Shown one piece after another: positions 23,936-37,900 of a DNA stretch of 64,000 nt. The DNA comes from Sipunculus nudus (taxonomy: Eukaryota; Annelida; Sipuncula; Golfingiida; Sipunculidae). Every line of letters starts with the position of its first letter. Position 1 is the stretch's first letter. The stretch spans positions 45,813,340 to 45,877,339 of the forward strand of contig CM049322.1 in NCBI GenBank assembly GCA_026874595.1. Reading direction: 5' to 3'. The notes below the pieces were generated by a model, which saw only the letters and a list, made by a program, of their open reading frames with translations, did not search any database and was not told the origin of the DNA. Both the position numbers and the translations under genes were made by a program.

Positions 23936-24580
23936 CCTATCAATATTACAATCTTCAAAATTAGGCCTACCTTGTCGAAGTTGTCGTAATTTCCCAGTAC
24001 ATTAGCGCCATGATATACGTTTGAGGTGTTTTATAGTCGCTCCATTTAGGCCTATTTATAATATGCAGATGATTTAAATTAAAGATTTACGTAAGAAAAA
24101 AATATTTACAAGCATTTTACAGAGTTTTAGACTCGAACCCCTATTTAAGTCTTAAATAATGACGATCGAAGCCCAATGCACCATAAAAAAAAAAACAAGT
24201 GCTGTACGTGTGTTTTTACTGCTATTTAGCCTAATATCTCTGTCTCTTTCACAAGCAAAAAGACGCACACAAAATATTTCGTTTTTTTTTTTTTTTTTTT
24301 TTATATTCATTCCGCACTGCAACAGTAAATTCCGTGATTCATTTTTATTTTCATAAACGTTCTTTGAAGTTCCATTGAAAACAATAGAGGTAATTTATTT
24401 TCATTACAACCAAATTAACAGACAGACAAACATGCATCCGGAGATATTAATAAACAATATTAAAATTAAAGCCTCTGATATCACAACTGGTCATTGCCCT
24501 CTGGCCCAAAATATTGTCATAGGTAACCAAATCTATAGTGACTCGCACGTGCTGTACGTGACGTTCTACACCCGACGTAA
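22460..24580. other. Intergenic DNA upstream of the channel gene
   Basis: No supported coding sequence. It includes a relatively GC-richer stretch at 22550-22760, where an 80-codon minus-strand ORF has no recognised domain and could overlap the 5' end of the PRDM9-like transcript, and an (AT)n tract at 23887-23935. Confidence 0.4.
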
Positions 24581-24596
24581 CAATATAATGACGTCA
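24546..24596 (+). promoter_or_regulatory. Putative promoter-proximal sites of the channel gene
   Basis: An E-box CACGTG at 24546-24551 and a perfect CRE TGACGTCA at 24589-24596 lie 110-160 bp upstream of the first coding ATG of the ligand-gated channel gene. Their spacing to the start is typical of a core promoter. Function is inferred only from the motifs. Confidence 0.4.
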
Positions 24597-24707
24597 TCGG
24601 ATGCTGCGTTCCTGATGTCATAATAGATTGTGGATGTTGACACGCTAGTGATTGTAGCTTACGTGTTTGTGCATGGGTTGTTGAAGCAAATAATGATTTG
24701 GGCAAGC

Positions 24708-24769
24708 ATGGAGATGCACGCGGCAGGCTTACTAAGTTTGGTGCTGCTGTTTATTTCGCTTCACCCAAG
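24708..24769 (+). CDS. Channel exon 1: signal peptide
   Basis: Encodes [20 protein letters not shown], a short N-region and a hydrophobic core ending near H-P, as in a secretory signal peptide. The donor is AAG|GTATTT and the exon ends in phase 2. It joins to 25994 to give ...[12 protein letters not shown]. The start at 24708 has A at -3 and G at +4. Confidence 0.85.
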
Positions 24770-24999
24770 GTATTTCTCATGATTACATTATATAATCTGA
24801 GGTGCCATTTGGTTTTGGCCTAGTCCATCTCTGGACCCTTGTGTCCTATGTTAGACCTGATGGACGGACACCTACGTGTCCGTCCATCAGGTCTAACATA
24901 GGACACAAGGGTCCAGAGATGGACTAGTTTTGGCCATAATTACGAAATATTGCAGTGTATTTTAAGTGTAGGGCCTAACCAGAACCAAAACGCTTGTCA

Positions 25000-25050
<51 letters not shown>

Positions 25051-28000
25051 TGATTTTTATTTCATACAACTTACAAGTAAATTTGTGAAGATTCTTTATG
25101 TACGGAATACGGCATGTGAAATGCGTGTTAAATTGAGAGATTTCATTTGTACCGTCAGGGCAATTTGCCTGTTTTCTGTGTCTCCCCGGGATACCACATG
25201 GAACCGGCAAAATCGCTCCATGTAGCGTTTTTTTTTTTTTTTTGCTTACACACATTGCCCATGCCGGATCCTCGCACACGGAATATCAACCATTTGTTCC
25301 GATATACGGTACCGATTTTATAAGGTATCTTACATTGGTCCAGTATATAAAATGTCATGTCAAAAGGTGGCACGAGGTATTCATCAGCGCGCTTATGTGT
25401 GTGCAGGCCTGGCTGGCAAAACTCGAGTTTAATATGTACATGTTAAGATCCCTTCCTTTTTGTATAAATTATAAGTACTTATCACGTATAGATACATAAT
25501 ATTAATATTTCTTGAGAGAATAATATGACAACATTAATCCAGATTTCCGGGTGAGGGCGCGATCATCCCAACAGTGTTTCTCCAGTTTCTACTTGGAAGA
25601 TACGGGTCTATTGGCAAACAATCTCTCTCCAGATATAGATTCCCCCCTGGAAACTTGCCACGGATACTTTCATGCTGCCTTTATCAATTTAACTGCCCTA
25701 ACCACAAAAATTGTCGTAATTGTTCATTGGGGCTGCCATTTTGCGTACAGACTAAAACCTGGATGTCGCGAGTCGCACCTCGTAATACCGCTACGTTCCG
25801 CTAGTAATATAACATAATAATGATATAAAAACACCACGGAATTATTTAATGCTTTTTTCGGGCAGCGTTGCAATTTGGCATGATTTTGAAATCATGCTAA
25901 TTATATACCATTCATGTCATAATTGTGTCGCAAGCTGTCTCGAGCAAATCAAATGCAATGGTGTTAACATGGTTATCTCCTGAATGCTTCAAGCATGGTG
26001 AACGCCTATGACCCGGAACTGGCAAAGAAAATAAACGACAGACTGTCCAAAGATAAATATGACAAACGGGAACGGCCAGGCCAAGAGACTGGTAAGTAGA
26101 AAATATTTAAATTTTTAAAATTGTAAATGTACAATTTGATATATTAATTTTGAAATAAATATTTTCAATTATAATAAAGGTCACCTTTCACCTACCATTT
26201 AAAAACAAATTTTAATTGATTTTGGATTCCTCAGTGTATATATTAATGATCTCAGTTTAATTTTTAATTTTAATAAAGTTCTCGTAGCGCCTTCGTAAAG
26301 GATGTATAAACTTGTTTATCAACAACATATTTGTAAACACACCAATGTAGACAAACGGGAAAAACATGTAACCTAAGGTGGCAGTTTGCAAATAGGCGGA
26401 GGTAGAAAGGTCATTTGTTGCGAAACGCCATTTGCAAAGCTCTTGCTTATCTGACTTGCAGCCAATGCCTTTGTTGAATTTGTTTTGACTGTTTAGGTGG
26501 GCCCCAACATAATATAAACAACGTAATAAACAAAACAAGCGGCCAGGTTTGGGTGATATCCACGTTTTCTGCTGTATATGTATTTATAAATGCTCCAAGG
26601 GATTACCTTTAATTTATAATGGTCAGATAGGCGATTGGGCCCCTTTAAGTAAATATGTATTATCATGTGATTGGGTGTCATGATAACTAATAAACACATA
26701 GTAATAGATATAAAAACAAACACCATCCGTGCAGAAGAAAATAAAATAGAAATTGCCAAAAGGGCCAACCCCCCCCCCCCCCCCCCATCCCTTTTGAAAT
26801 GTGACACGCGTGTATATTTAGCCTTGTTCTGGAATTTTTAAATTTAACAAGATTACATTATTTATCAGAAATAAGATCACACAACACAATGCTCTAAGCC
26901 TAATCAAGTGAGGAAACCGATTGATAAGACGTACTGCTGATTTGGAAATCGAAAATAGCAACAATGTGTTAAGTATATAATTGCTTATAAAATGTTTAAT
27001 CAAAGATCTTAAGCGAAAATTGTAAACACCCAAACATTAACCAAGTGGGACCAAAACTATAAGTCAAATCAGTCGAACCATATACGTCAGTCATTTAAAT
27101 ACCATTATAATATCAGTCATTTAGGCCATCCTTAAAAAGTTCTGTGTTGGGGCTAACCCGGCCGGTCGTGATTTTTGGCTGCGGCTGGAATTTTTTTTTG
27201 ACATATCTGCAAAATAATATTTTTATATGATCTTCCGCAAGCACCTGGGCCCGTAAAAATCTGCCTTCATGTGCTAGAAAAATAGTCCTTCTATTACATT
27301 TTTAGATGCACTTAATTTCCATAATGAAAGGTATTACCCCACGTCGCCGATCGTTTAATTTGAGCCCTAACAATTAGTCAGGTTGTGCCTATATATATAC
27401 ACGTGGAACGATCGCTACACTCGTGCGCAAGAGTAGAAAAACTGCCGGGAAACCGCCATCAAATTTCGTTGTTCTGGCGAAACAGGCTGAAAAAAAATAT
27501 TGAGCAATTAGAAATGGTTCTTATTTGATTTCATATAAAGCGGAAGCTTACCGCTGTCGCATTAACCGATTAAATGAAAGTTCTCTCGACATTCATACTG
27601 TCAACTGACCAATGTTGGCATTTAAACCATGTGACACGTTGATTTGCATAAACACGTGCCTGGCCCACGCAAACGTTCTTGTGATTGGCGGAGCGGTCAC
27701 GCGTCATAGCCAGAGAGCCAATAAGAGGTCCGTAGTAAAAGTTCACCCCATATGACTTCATTCATCACTGTTTTGGCGGGAAAATGTTCACTGACATCGT
27801 GTCGCTTACGCTGGTTATAATTTTTCAGCAACACTCACGGTGGCATCGTGAGTAGGCCTATATCAAGCAAATGAAGCGCGCCTATTTAATGGAATCTGCA
27901 ACTGACGATGTGTAACGCACGATCTCCACAAATCAGATGTTTGGTATTACAAGAATTGCGTGATTTCGTCAGTTCTGTGGCGATCATGACAGGGTTTTGC

Positions 28001-29609
28001 GAGGTGTCTGACGCATCGTTTCTACCGGCCACAGCTGATCAGAACAGGCATAACATATAAGCGACTGTATTTTTTTTATGTGTTTCTTTTTAACTGCCTT
28101 TGAAAATTTATTCAATTTTATTAATAGCTTTTATAATAAACAGATATTTCCTGACCGTACGGCATTTCTTGTTTAGACGTAGACGAGATAGAGATCAACA
28201 TTGCTCGCTCAGTCATTAATTACAGAAAAATACTAGAATATCAGCAAAAGCTGACAAAAGCCCTCAGCCAAAAGAGCAGTATTTATGGGTGGTAAGAGTA
28301 ACAAGTATTCATGTAATATTTGTTCTCACATGGATGCATATCTGCACATATGTCTTTTGTTCAAGTTGTGAATTGGAACTAGAGAGGTATGAACTTTGTA
28401 AGTCTGGCCCCAGTCTTTGTGAGTCATGCAGCACTTTCGAGATCATCAAGGCCAATGACCATTCCATATTCCAAAACAATCCATCCAGTGGTTCCTTAGA
28501 AATAAGCTCCTAAGTTTTTTTTCTATTCTAAGCTATGTGACCTTGGGTCATCCATCTTGGAACTTGACCGAGATTTTGTTGATATGTATCAGCACCAAAG
28601 AAATGAAATTTCTGTGTTGAATACTTTTGGAGATATCCTCCTCACATGGTAAATGTTAACACACGCCGGTTATTTTCTATAATTCACTCTAAAACGTCGA
28701 GAAATAAGTCAAGGTCACCCATCTTCGAACTTGACCAAGATTTTGTTTGTATATACATCAACACCGAAGAAATAAAATTCCTAATCAGGGTACCGACATC
28801 CAATATATGGTTTCATCTTTCAAAAAGTACAGTTTTACATATATTTATATAAACATTTTATATATTCTACTACCTTATTAGGCATTGACTATTACTAAAG
28901 AGTTCATTTATTACCGTCCTTCTTAATTATACCTCTTCACTTGCAAAGGAAATCTCAAACTGCACTCATTCCTACAATTCTGGCACTCGCATACAACACA
29001 AAATAAAATTGTCTGCAGATTCATGTGAGCTCCAGAACAAGGCTTACAGCCCTAATGCGAACCTGTGCAATGGGATATACATCAGTTATAATGCTTCCAT
29101 GATAACATGCTTGACCATTATTGGAAAAGTACTTGATAACTTTTCAAATACGTGAATGTTTGACATGTACATGTTCAAAGCATGTACTAAAACACTTTAA
29201 ACCCAAGTACAGGATTTTAAGCCTGTTATAAAACATAAAATCTGTTCAGAGATACCTTGTTGTGCATGTTTCAATGGTATTGAGGTAAGGAATGAATGGA
29301 GTACGGGTATGTTATTTGACATAAACCTCGCATATGCTAACATCCGGTAAAAAAAGGTGTAGTAAACTCCAGATCCTCCTTAAAAAATTATTTTTTTCCT
29401 CCCTACCTGATGACTTTTTTTGGACCAATGTTAGCCCCAACACAGAAATTTTTAAGGATGGCCTTAAATACCATTATAATATCAGTCATTTTTGTTATGT
29501 GTAACATAATAATCGATACGAACGAATGGATGAACAGGCGGACGGCTGGGGCTTATAGCCAGGATTCAGGGAGAGGAGGAGGCCGAAATAATTGGCAAAG
29601 TCAATTGAA

Positions 29610-29670
<61 letters not shown>

Positions 29671-31800
29671 GATAGCAGAACGAATCCAATAGTGCTCTAA
29701 TAGCGGGGCGCTAAAGGCTGGTACACAATGATTATTTACGAAAAAGTTCAGTAACACATTAGCATGTGTTTTCATGCGTTTGCAGTCTTCAGATGACATC
29801 TGTCAACGGTTGATGTAGTTATGTATTATGCGTTGGCGCCCTCAGCCATGGTCAGGTGGAAATGTACGGGTATAAGGACTATGCCTTCATTTCGAAATGA
29901 TTTTTGATCTATAATTCTATTTTTTGATTATATGCCTATATCATTTGCAAGATATAATATTTTATCTAAATAGAGGGGGATGATTACATTGAAAAAAAAA
30001 ACTGGAGGAGGGATATATACCCCCCCCCCCCCCCCCATACTGACGTCCCTGATATATTAGAAAGTCAAATGATATTACAGTGACCATTAAAAATATGATT
30101 TTAGGGTTTACAAATAACGTTGCTATCTTAAAGACAGCTGTTCTCCTGCCTTTTTTGTAGAATGTACTATAGTATGTCTTTTCTAACCTTACTCTGTGAA
30201 CATACCAAAGAACTCTTGGTTATACCTGCTTTAAGCTCTGATAACACTACTGTGACGATGGTATGAGTTTAATTATCGGCAATCTGTTCATTTATCACAT
30301 GCAGTACTTCTACCCTTGTTGACAAACAGATAAAAAAAAGTGATTGACTTCGCATTTGCATAAGATGAAAGGTCACTGGTTGTAAGGAGTGAGTATACAG
30401 TGTTTGACTTCATATTCGCGAGGTTAACTTTTCGCGATTTTCACCCTTTCTACTGTTTTGCGAGGTTTTATTTATTTTTTTTCGATCTCACCATACAGTA
30501 TTAGACACAGTATATCTTGCATTTTATGAATTAATTATTCGAAGTATCATGAGCGTTTGGAAGGGGACCTAATTGAATATCAAACGAGCAGAAATCATTG
30601 TTCATTACTGGCAGATAATTTGAAAGTTCTAATTATTGATAATACCTATCATAGATTAATTGTAAGATACAAGATTAATTTTTTCAATAATAAGACCAAT
30701 CTTTTACTTTCGACTTAGCTTCGACGATAAGACTTCTTTTTCACGAAGGTTTTATTTTCACGATAATTTCTCTTTGTTGAATATCGCGAATTGAACCCCT
30801 CACGAACAAAAAGGCAAATAACCGTATACACAGTATATTAACCCTCAACACAGTTTGTGTAGACTTTTTTGTCACCTGCAAACTTTGGTTCCCCCTGATT
30901 TGTCCCCAGGTGTCCTTCTTGCATTAATTACGAACGGCAGCCATGTTGTCGACCCCCACATTTTATTAACCAATACGTATAAACTAAACAGCCCATACAA
31001 AATGGGATCGGCGCGGTTTTTTTTTCTAAAAAAATGTGAAATTATTTTTATTTAATAGACTCCATGCAGATATCGAAATAGGCCCTTTAATCAGCAGAAT
31101 ACGCTTGAATAAAAAAAAAAAATCAACTGGTCATATACGAGAAACTCTGTTCGTTTCAATTGATCTCGTTACAGATTTTGACGCATGGTTTTTCACAATA
31201 ATGGAACAGCTCTGGGCCAAAAAGTTTCTTAAGCAAATTAAAATCAGGCAACGAATGATGTAAATAGGCCATTTCTATATAACATATCCTGGTGACATCT
31301 GTCCTCTTCGATTGACATTTAGTATGCGTGTCTGAAACATTGACAGTAAAACACTAATTAGTTATATTACAATTATTAATAAAAAAGATATAGATTAGTA
31401 TGTCATATTTTGGAGGGAGTGCCCACTAGCTTGTAACATTGTAATTTATGTAACAAAACTCACAATATTGACTCAATTGAGCATATCAACTTACAATATT
31501 GCCGGTGTGTTGAAAGGGGAAAAGGAGGGGGGGGGGGGAGTTTGGTGGTGCGGCTTGTTTGATAAGTATTACCTGTAGGTTTTACTATATACATATATAT
31601 ATATATGTAATAGATGTAAGTTTTTTTAGATGAAAATGTACAGTTATGAAACTTGTTGTAAATATTATTGATATTTCAAGGTCTGCAGAAATTTTATCAA
31701 TGCTTATCCTAAGAATACCTTGCCCCCCAAGCTATGAATCTGCTATTGGAATAGGTTCAGCCTTATAAGTTCAGATAGGAATTATACAGGCACGCATGTT

Positions 31801-31842
<42 letters not shown>

Positions 31843-31960
31843 AATATCAAAATACAGCCCTGTATTATTTATATTTCAAGGAGAACCTGTGAAGGTCTAT
31901 TTCGTCATTCAACTGCGGGCATTGAGCGAGATTAGTGAAGCTCATATGGTAAGAAGTGTC

Positions 31961-32021
<61 letters not shown>

Positions 32022-33011
32022 GTAATCGGTTATGAAATCATATTCGATGATTTGAAGATATAGAAAACAACCGATGAAAGATTATTGATCAATCATTATA
32101 TGTACCATCTATATATGTTACGGTGAAATATGCCGCATATAATTATGCCTAAAATAAATTAGTAAAGTGCGGATGTTAGTTATTTTGATCTGTGCTTACT
32201 TCTATCTTTTGTGCAAGTGCTGGGTCAATGTGATTATCCTGGTAAGAAGGTGCTGTTAATTCTTTTATTGGACTGAACCTGTCCCTTGAATGCTCTGCAT
32301 CTGATATATCATAGTTAAATTAAATACTTGGTTAACAGGAACTTAACAACAGCACAGATGTACTTGACAAAAACCGAAGTGGTCCCTTCACCAGTGTATG
32401 ACACCTGGCTTGGACAAAGAAATCGGCTTGTCTTCTATTTGTAAACATTCTTTTAAAAGCATGTTTAGGTGATCCAATTTTTTTTAAATTTAATATATTG
32501 TTTCGTGGGTGTTTGCCTAAACCTCTAAAACGGCCGACAGACAGACCACCAACCCAATTAACAACACAATACAGTAAAACTCGATATTACGACCAGTAAC
32601 TGGACCTCGATAAAGCAGTCGTATTATCGAGGTGGCCGTCTAAGTGAGGTCTTACTGTACCTATGAAGACAGTGCAATTTTATTTCTATTGTTCTCAACA
32701 GGAATACACGATGGACGTCTCGTATAGCATGTACTGGAACGACAATCGAATCAGCGATGTTAATGTGGATAAACCATACGTGTTGACCAACCGGGGTCAT
32801 GAACTCTGGCAACCAGACCTCTTCATATCAAACCTTAAGATCGGTTCACTTCAAAACATGACTCGAAAGAATTGGGCCGTGGCACTCATGCCAACCGGTA
32901 TGATAATTCTCAGTGAAAGGTTGGTAAAATAATTATTATTTTCCATGTGTTGAAAAGTTATTTTAGAATAGGCTGGTTCTCGTATAATTAAGATATATAT
33001 AAATATATATT

Positions 33012-33070
<59 letters not shown>

Positions 33071-34914
33071 CAACCTGTGCGATAAGAACACCCTTGGGAC
33101 TGATCAAAAAAGATCTTAAGTCACAGGTGGTCTTATCGGACTGATGATCTTTCAGACAGGTTTCACTACATATAATAAAACCAAAAATGTGTAACATATT
33201 TTTGTCACATAACACTGCGAGTGTGATGAAAAGGTGGGTACATTCAGAAGAGTATAACTGTAAATTAGAACTGTAATATTATACTGGAGAGAAATTGAAA
33301 AAAAAAAATAAATAATTGACAAAGCTGTAAATATTGATGCATTGAATCGGAGGCAGTAAATAATCGAAAATACGCTTGGGAATGACAGGTCGAACAATTT
33401 CACTTTTTGCATTTACAGTCATTTCGTTGCACATGAAGCAGATTACGTTCATGGTGTTAGATGAAAAATTGTTATTGAATGCTCATGCAATATTTATTCT
33501 GTGACATAATATAGGAATGTTTGCAATAATCGAATCGAATTTAAATGTTCATAAACATACAATGATATGTGTATTATCTCACGCTGTCGATCCATTTCGG
33601 TCTTAAAATCTAAAAGTTTTCAGCAAAACCTCCTCGCACACGGCCCTTTTGTCACCATTCAAACTGTTTTACAGGTTATATTGGTTCTGTGTGTGAGTAA
33701 AGAACGTCTACGTGTATCGGTTTACCATAGCAAGACCGCGTGACAGGAGTTCTGACATGGTACATTCGGGACAACAACAACCCCCTCCCCCCCCCCCCCT
33801 CCCTCATCCCGAAAAAAGGGAGAGAAATCAAGGACGTAAAACGTTGTGAAAAACCGGTTGGAAAAAGTCTTCTTTGATAAGTTGCATGGTACTCCAATCA
33901 GATGGTGTTCGGGCTACCTATTGTGCTCTGAGCAAGTTTATCTCCACTAGTGTTTAGGGGAAAGCAAATGGTTTCAAGACCTAATATTGGCAACTTCTAA
34001 AATATGTAGGAGGTGTCAACAACAGGCTCTTGAATCTCTGCAATGGACGTTTTATGCATTACCCTGTCCTTTACTCAGGACTCCTTTACCCTATACAAGT
34101 AAATAGTGCTGGCCGTTAACTTGTTTATATATGAACCACACGGCCAGAATGTTCGTTTACAAATGCATTGCATCCCGAAGAGTGCATCCCTTGCGCACAA
34201 TGTTTATTGTGATTGTGATATATCGAGCTGATAACACAATGATGACAAAGTCATAACCCGACTGTTATTTAAAATCCGCCCCTTCCCTGTGGCCACGGGT
34301 CTGATCGCGGCTCATCTCTCACTGCGGATACATTCGCACATTGAGACACTGTATTTGAAATACTTGCGCGTCGTATTCCCGTGTCCACATCAAATCTAGA
34401 CTTATTCTCTTTTTGAAAGCATTCGATTCCTTTTTCAATGGGCATCGTTGTTTCTTTGGTGTGGACCCAAACCTGGACATATGTCATCGGATGTCAAATT
34501 GTTTGGACGGAACAACCGAAATTCCACATAATACCTTAACACCTCCAGTACTGAATCGGTGAATATCATGTAATAACTGATGCAAAACAGACGTCACATA
34601 CAGAGTCCGACCTGACTTTGTATTTTATTCAAGTTAGTTTGATGAGTAGGTGATTCCAATTAATTTGATGAATAGGTTATTCCAATTCGTTTGATATGGG
34701 CTTTCAGTTTGACTTTTTTCAGTTTATATTTTTTGTAGAATGTGTGCTTCACCATGTCATTTTCTTTCCACTTCAGACTGACCTTGACCTTGGGATGTGA
34801 CATGGATCTACACTACTTTCCATTTGACAGTCAGATCTGTGACATCGTCATGCAAAGCTGTAAATTCAAACCTTTCTTATCGTGCTATCTATTTCTGAAT
34901 TACAACTACGTTTT

Positions 34915-34962
<48 letters not shown>

Positions 34963-37900
34963 TTGTACTATATAAGTGCTGAACGAATCCAACAGTCTTC
35001 TATTAGCCTGATGCTGAGAGCTGATGCACATAATTTTATCACGATGAAAAATTAATTACTCAGAAAATGTTTTAAAATGTCATATTGTAGGTACGATTAT
35101 GTAAGAGATTCTTCAGGTGAAACTGACAACTATGAAAGTAAAGTGTATGGTGTTTTGTGCTGAATAGGCTACTCATTTTCATATAGGTTCTTAATTTACT
35201 TGACTAGTATAGTAGTTCTTTTGTTACTCCTCCTGTTTTCTTGGTTTGACTACAGATGGGTATACGGCCGCCGAGGAGCTGTTTGAATGGGCGGACTGGA
35301 CGAGCCCTGTCAGTGTCCTCACTGAAGAGGTCAATCTCCCCGAGTTTAAGTTCATCGGATGGGTGACCAGAGACTGTGATTCTACATTCAACGTTGGTTG
35401 GTCATCTAAATACAGTAGATTTGTGCGCTAGTTAAGTGGATATGGCGACAGTCTCAAGATCCTGATGTACTGAGTTCCGATCCTATTTAAGCTAATCTCC
35501 ATATACTAATAATTTACCGACGTGTATGCAGATGATGTTACGGTCCATCAAACTGACAAAAAATTTTAACAGATGCACACAAACAGTGGAACTCCCGCCT
35601 TGCGACCACCCCACAATTGCGAACACCTCACAATTTTGACCACTTTATTGGTACCGAATTAATGTTCCGTGCAGGAAACTAAGAATTTTCACAACTGCGA
35701 CCACCCCAAAATACGTTTTCTTTGGTCGGTCCCAAGGAGGCCGTAGTTGTGCGGTTCCACTGTGGTTGGTTCAATATTTATGAGGTTATAGTTTCTGGAT
35801 TGCCACCTTTCGGTGGTTAACGAGGGTCAAATTTTCACTATCTAGCCACACATTAAGCTACATGTCAGAGTAGATCATATATTGTATGAAGTATTTTAAG
35901 GGGTACCTTATTTATACTTCTCAGCGCCATCCAGTATTCAAACTTTGAAAGATTTAGAAGTGTAAGGCAGCTATCATTTTGATTAAACGTTAACTTTAAT
36001 CATAGTTCAATTCATCGCAACTCATTGGCGATCCACTCAAATGGATAAGAATATTCAAAGGAGTTTTTATGCCTTACTCTAAATGAACACAAGATGGCGC
36101 TGATATACAATAGCGGTTTACCGTAATTAATAATAAAGACATATGCTGAGGTACCCAATTTATATGCTCGCTAAAATCTTTACAATTTGAGAAGCACCTA
36201 TTTGACATCAAATGAGTAGACATTTCCTGTTCATGATTTCCAGATAAAAAAAAGGATCTCAAATTAGGCCTGAAAAAAGGTTGGGTTCTCAGGCACTTTT
36301 TTGTAGAAATCAGTGCGCGCGGGTTATTATTTTTTTATCTTATATTTTTTTATGTTTCGATAAAAATGTCATATGATCAGGGGAACGCATGATAATAATT
36401 TTTTTTTTGCTAAACAGGTAAAAGCACTACATAACTAAGGAAATCATATCAAAATTATATTATTTTATTTCTTGAAATCAATGTCCGAGCGACTTGAGCT
36501 AAAAATTGGTAAGTTTCTATGAAAATCAAAATCAAAATTGTTGATGCGGTGGTCAAAAATGACGCGGGCGGTGCCTGAGTACCCTGCCTTTTATTTTTTG
36601 GCTTATTCATAATATCAATACTTGACTAACAGGAAACTTTACATATCTGTAAATATGAATATTTTTCAACTTCAGGCCTTGCGACAGCCATATATAACGT
36701 ATATAAGATGCGCATAGCGGAAAGGAATATTTATCTGTGTATTTTAGACGTTTAATTCACGCAGGTTTTATTGTGGCGAGAATTTCTTTCGCAAACATTT
36801 GCAGACAAAAGGTACGTGTGTATACTGTTAAGACCTTAATTAACATAGTATGTTAATAACGGACTCATGGGACGTGTAGGTATAAGGCTTTGTTGGCTGG
36901 ACTCGTGACCACGGGGTTGTATGTTCGCGTCTCTGCTCTGAGACTCCTAGCCCCAGTTTTTACCACAAGGGTGCGCTCTCTTCACCCAGGAGTGAATAGT
37001 TCAAACAATGGAGGCAGGCAAATATAGATCGAATAACCTTCTAGCACCTATTATTATGGCTGCTTTAGTTGTATGCTCCCCAGGAATCCGATAGAAGCCA
37101 CAAGCATGAACAGGCCGAAAGGCTAGGAAGACGAAGTTTAAAGTCGGATGAATCTATCATTGTCGGTGATACAGACTATAAACCTGCTACCTTTTTACTT
37201 TACCGTCATTACCCCCAGGCCTAGTCTGAACCTAATTTCGGGTTACCCCCGCACTGTTCATATTACCACCTCGCTGATCTAACTAGATAACAAATTCTTT
37301 TACTTTAAACTCATAATATATTATTTCAGCATACTTAGTGAGAAATGCTAGATTTAAAAAATGGAATCAATCTTTGAAAAATGTATAGTTGTTAATTATA
37401 TTGTTAATTATATTTATACAGCGACCCAAAAACTTCACTAAAGCACGTGACACATTATATACAGACATAAGGTATACAAGGATTCAAATTAATTTGAGAA
37501 AAAAAAGAAGATAGAAATATAAACTTGTATAAATTTCAAGTAAATAAACATTAAGAAGCAATTGTTCTGAAGGGGTAATGTGAGATCCTGGGGGGGGGGG
37601 GGGGTTACCAGCATTTGTATGCTGTTGATAACATCATGGTTGTTTTCCAGTGTAGGACTTGATAGAACGTCATACAGAACAGCACAAACACACACGCACG
37701 CACACGTCTTCATGCGACTTTCTACAGTTATTGACCACCATTTACTGTTAAAATGATCGTTTATTTCATATTTTCCATTTATACGTAAGAGTGTTTGGGG
37801 GTTGGAATATACCTTTATAAACCCAGGTTCCTCGGTTATATATGTCCATTTGTCCTTACGTGGTTTGCCTTCAGGAACGCCATATTAAGAGAAAATCCAA

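Larger units (their letters stand above)
27095..29491. mobile_element. 2.3-kb inverted-repeat element with exact 28-bp flanking direct repeat
   Basis: The element 27123-29463 begins AGGCCATCCTTAAAAA, then TTCTGTGTTGGGGCTAAC, and ends with the complement of both. An identical 28-bp sequence (TTAAATACCATTATAATATC then AGTCATTT) lies directly outside each end, at 27095-27122 and 29464-29491. Inverted repeats plus a direct flanking duplication mark a transposon, but 28 bp is far longer than the duplication of known TIR superfamilies. There is no transposase ORF. The interior carries CCAAT and E2F-like motifs and exon-like sequence, suggesting acquired host DNA. It sits in channel intron 2. Confidence 0.75.

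Noticed and set aside
23968-24011. Short minus-strand ATG exon (MALMYWEITTTST) with a GTAGGC donor as PRDM9-like exon 1
   Set aside because: It ends in phase 2, while the KRAB exon as defined starts in phase 0, so the two do not join.
28289-28513. 74-codon ORF as a third exon of the captured transcript
   Set aside because: The frame can be joined in phase at an acceptor near 28357, but most of it is repeat-like 'ccttgggtcatcc' sequence, so exon status is not supported.
29410-29799. Tyr-Ile repeat proteins in several frames
   Set aside because: They are translations of the (AT)n microsatellite at 29611-29668. The same applies to similar ORFs at the other (AT)n tracts.
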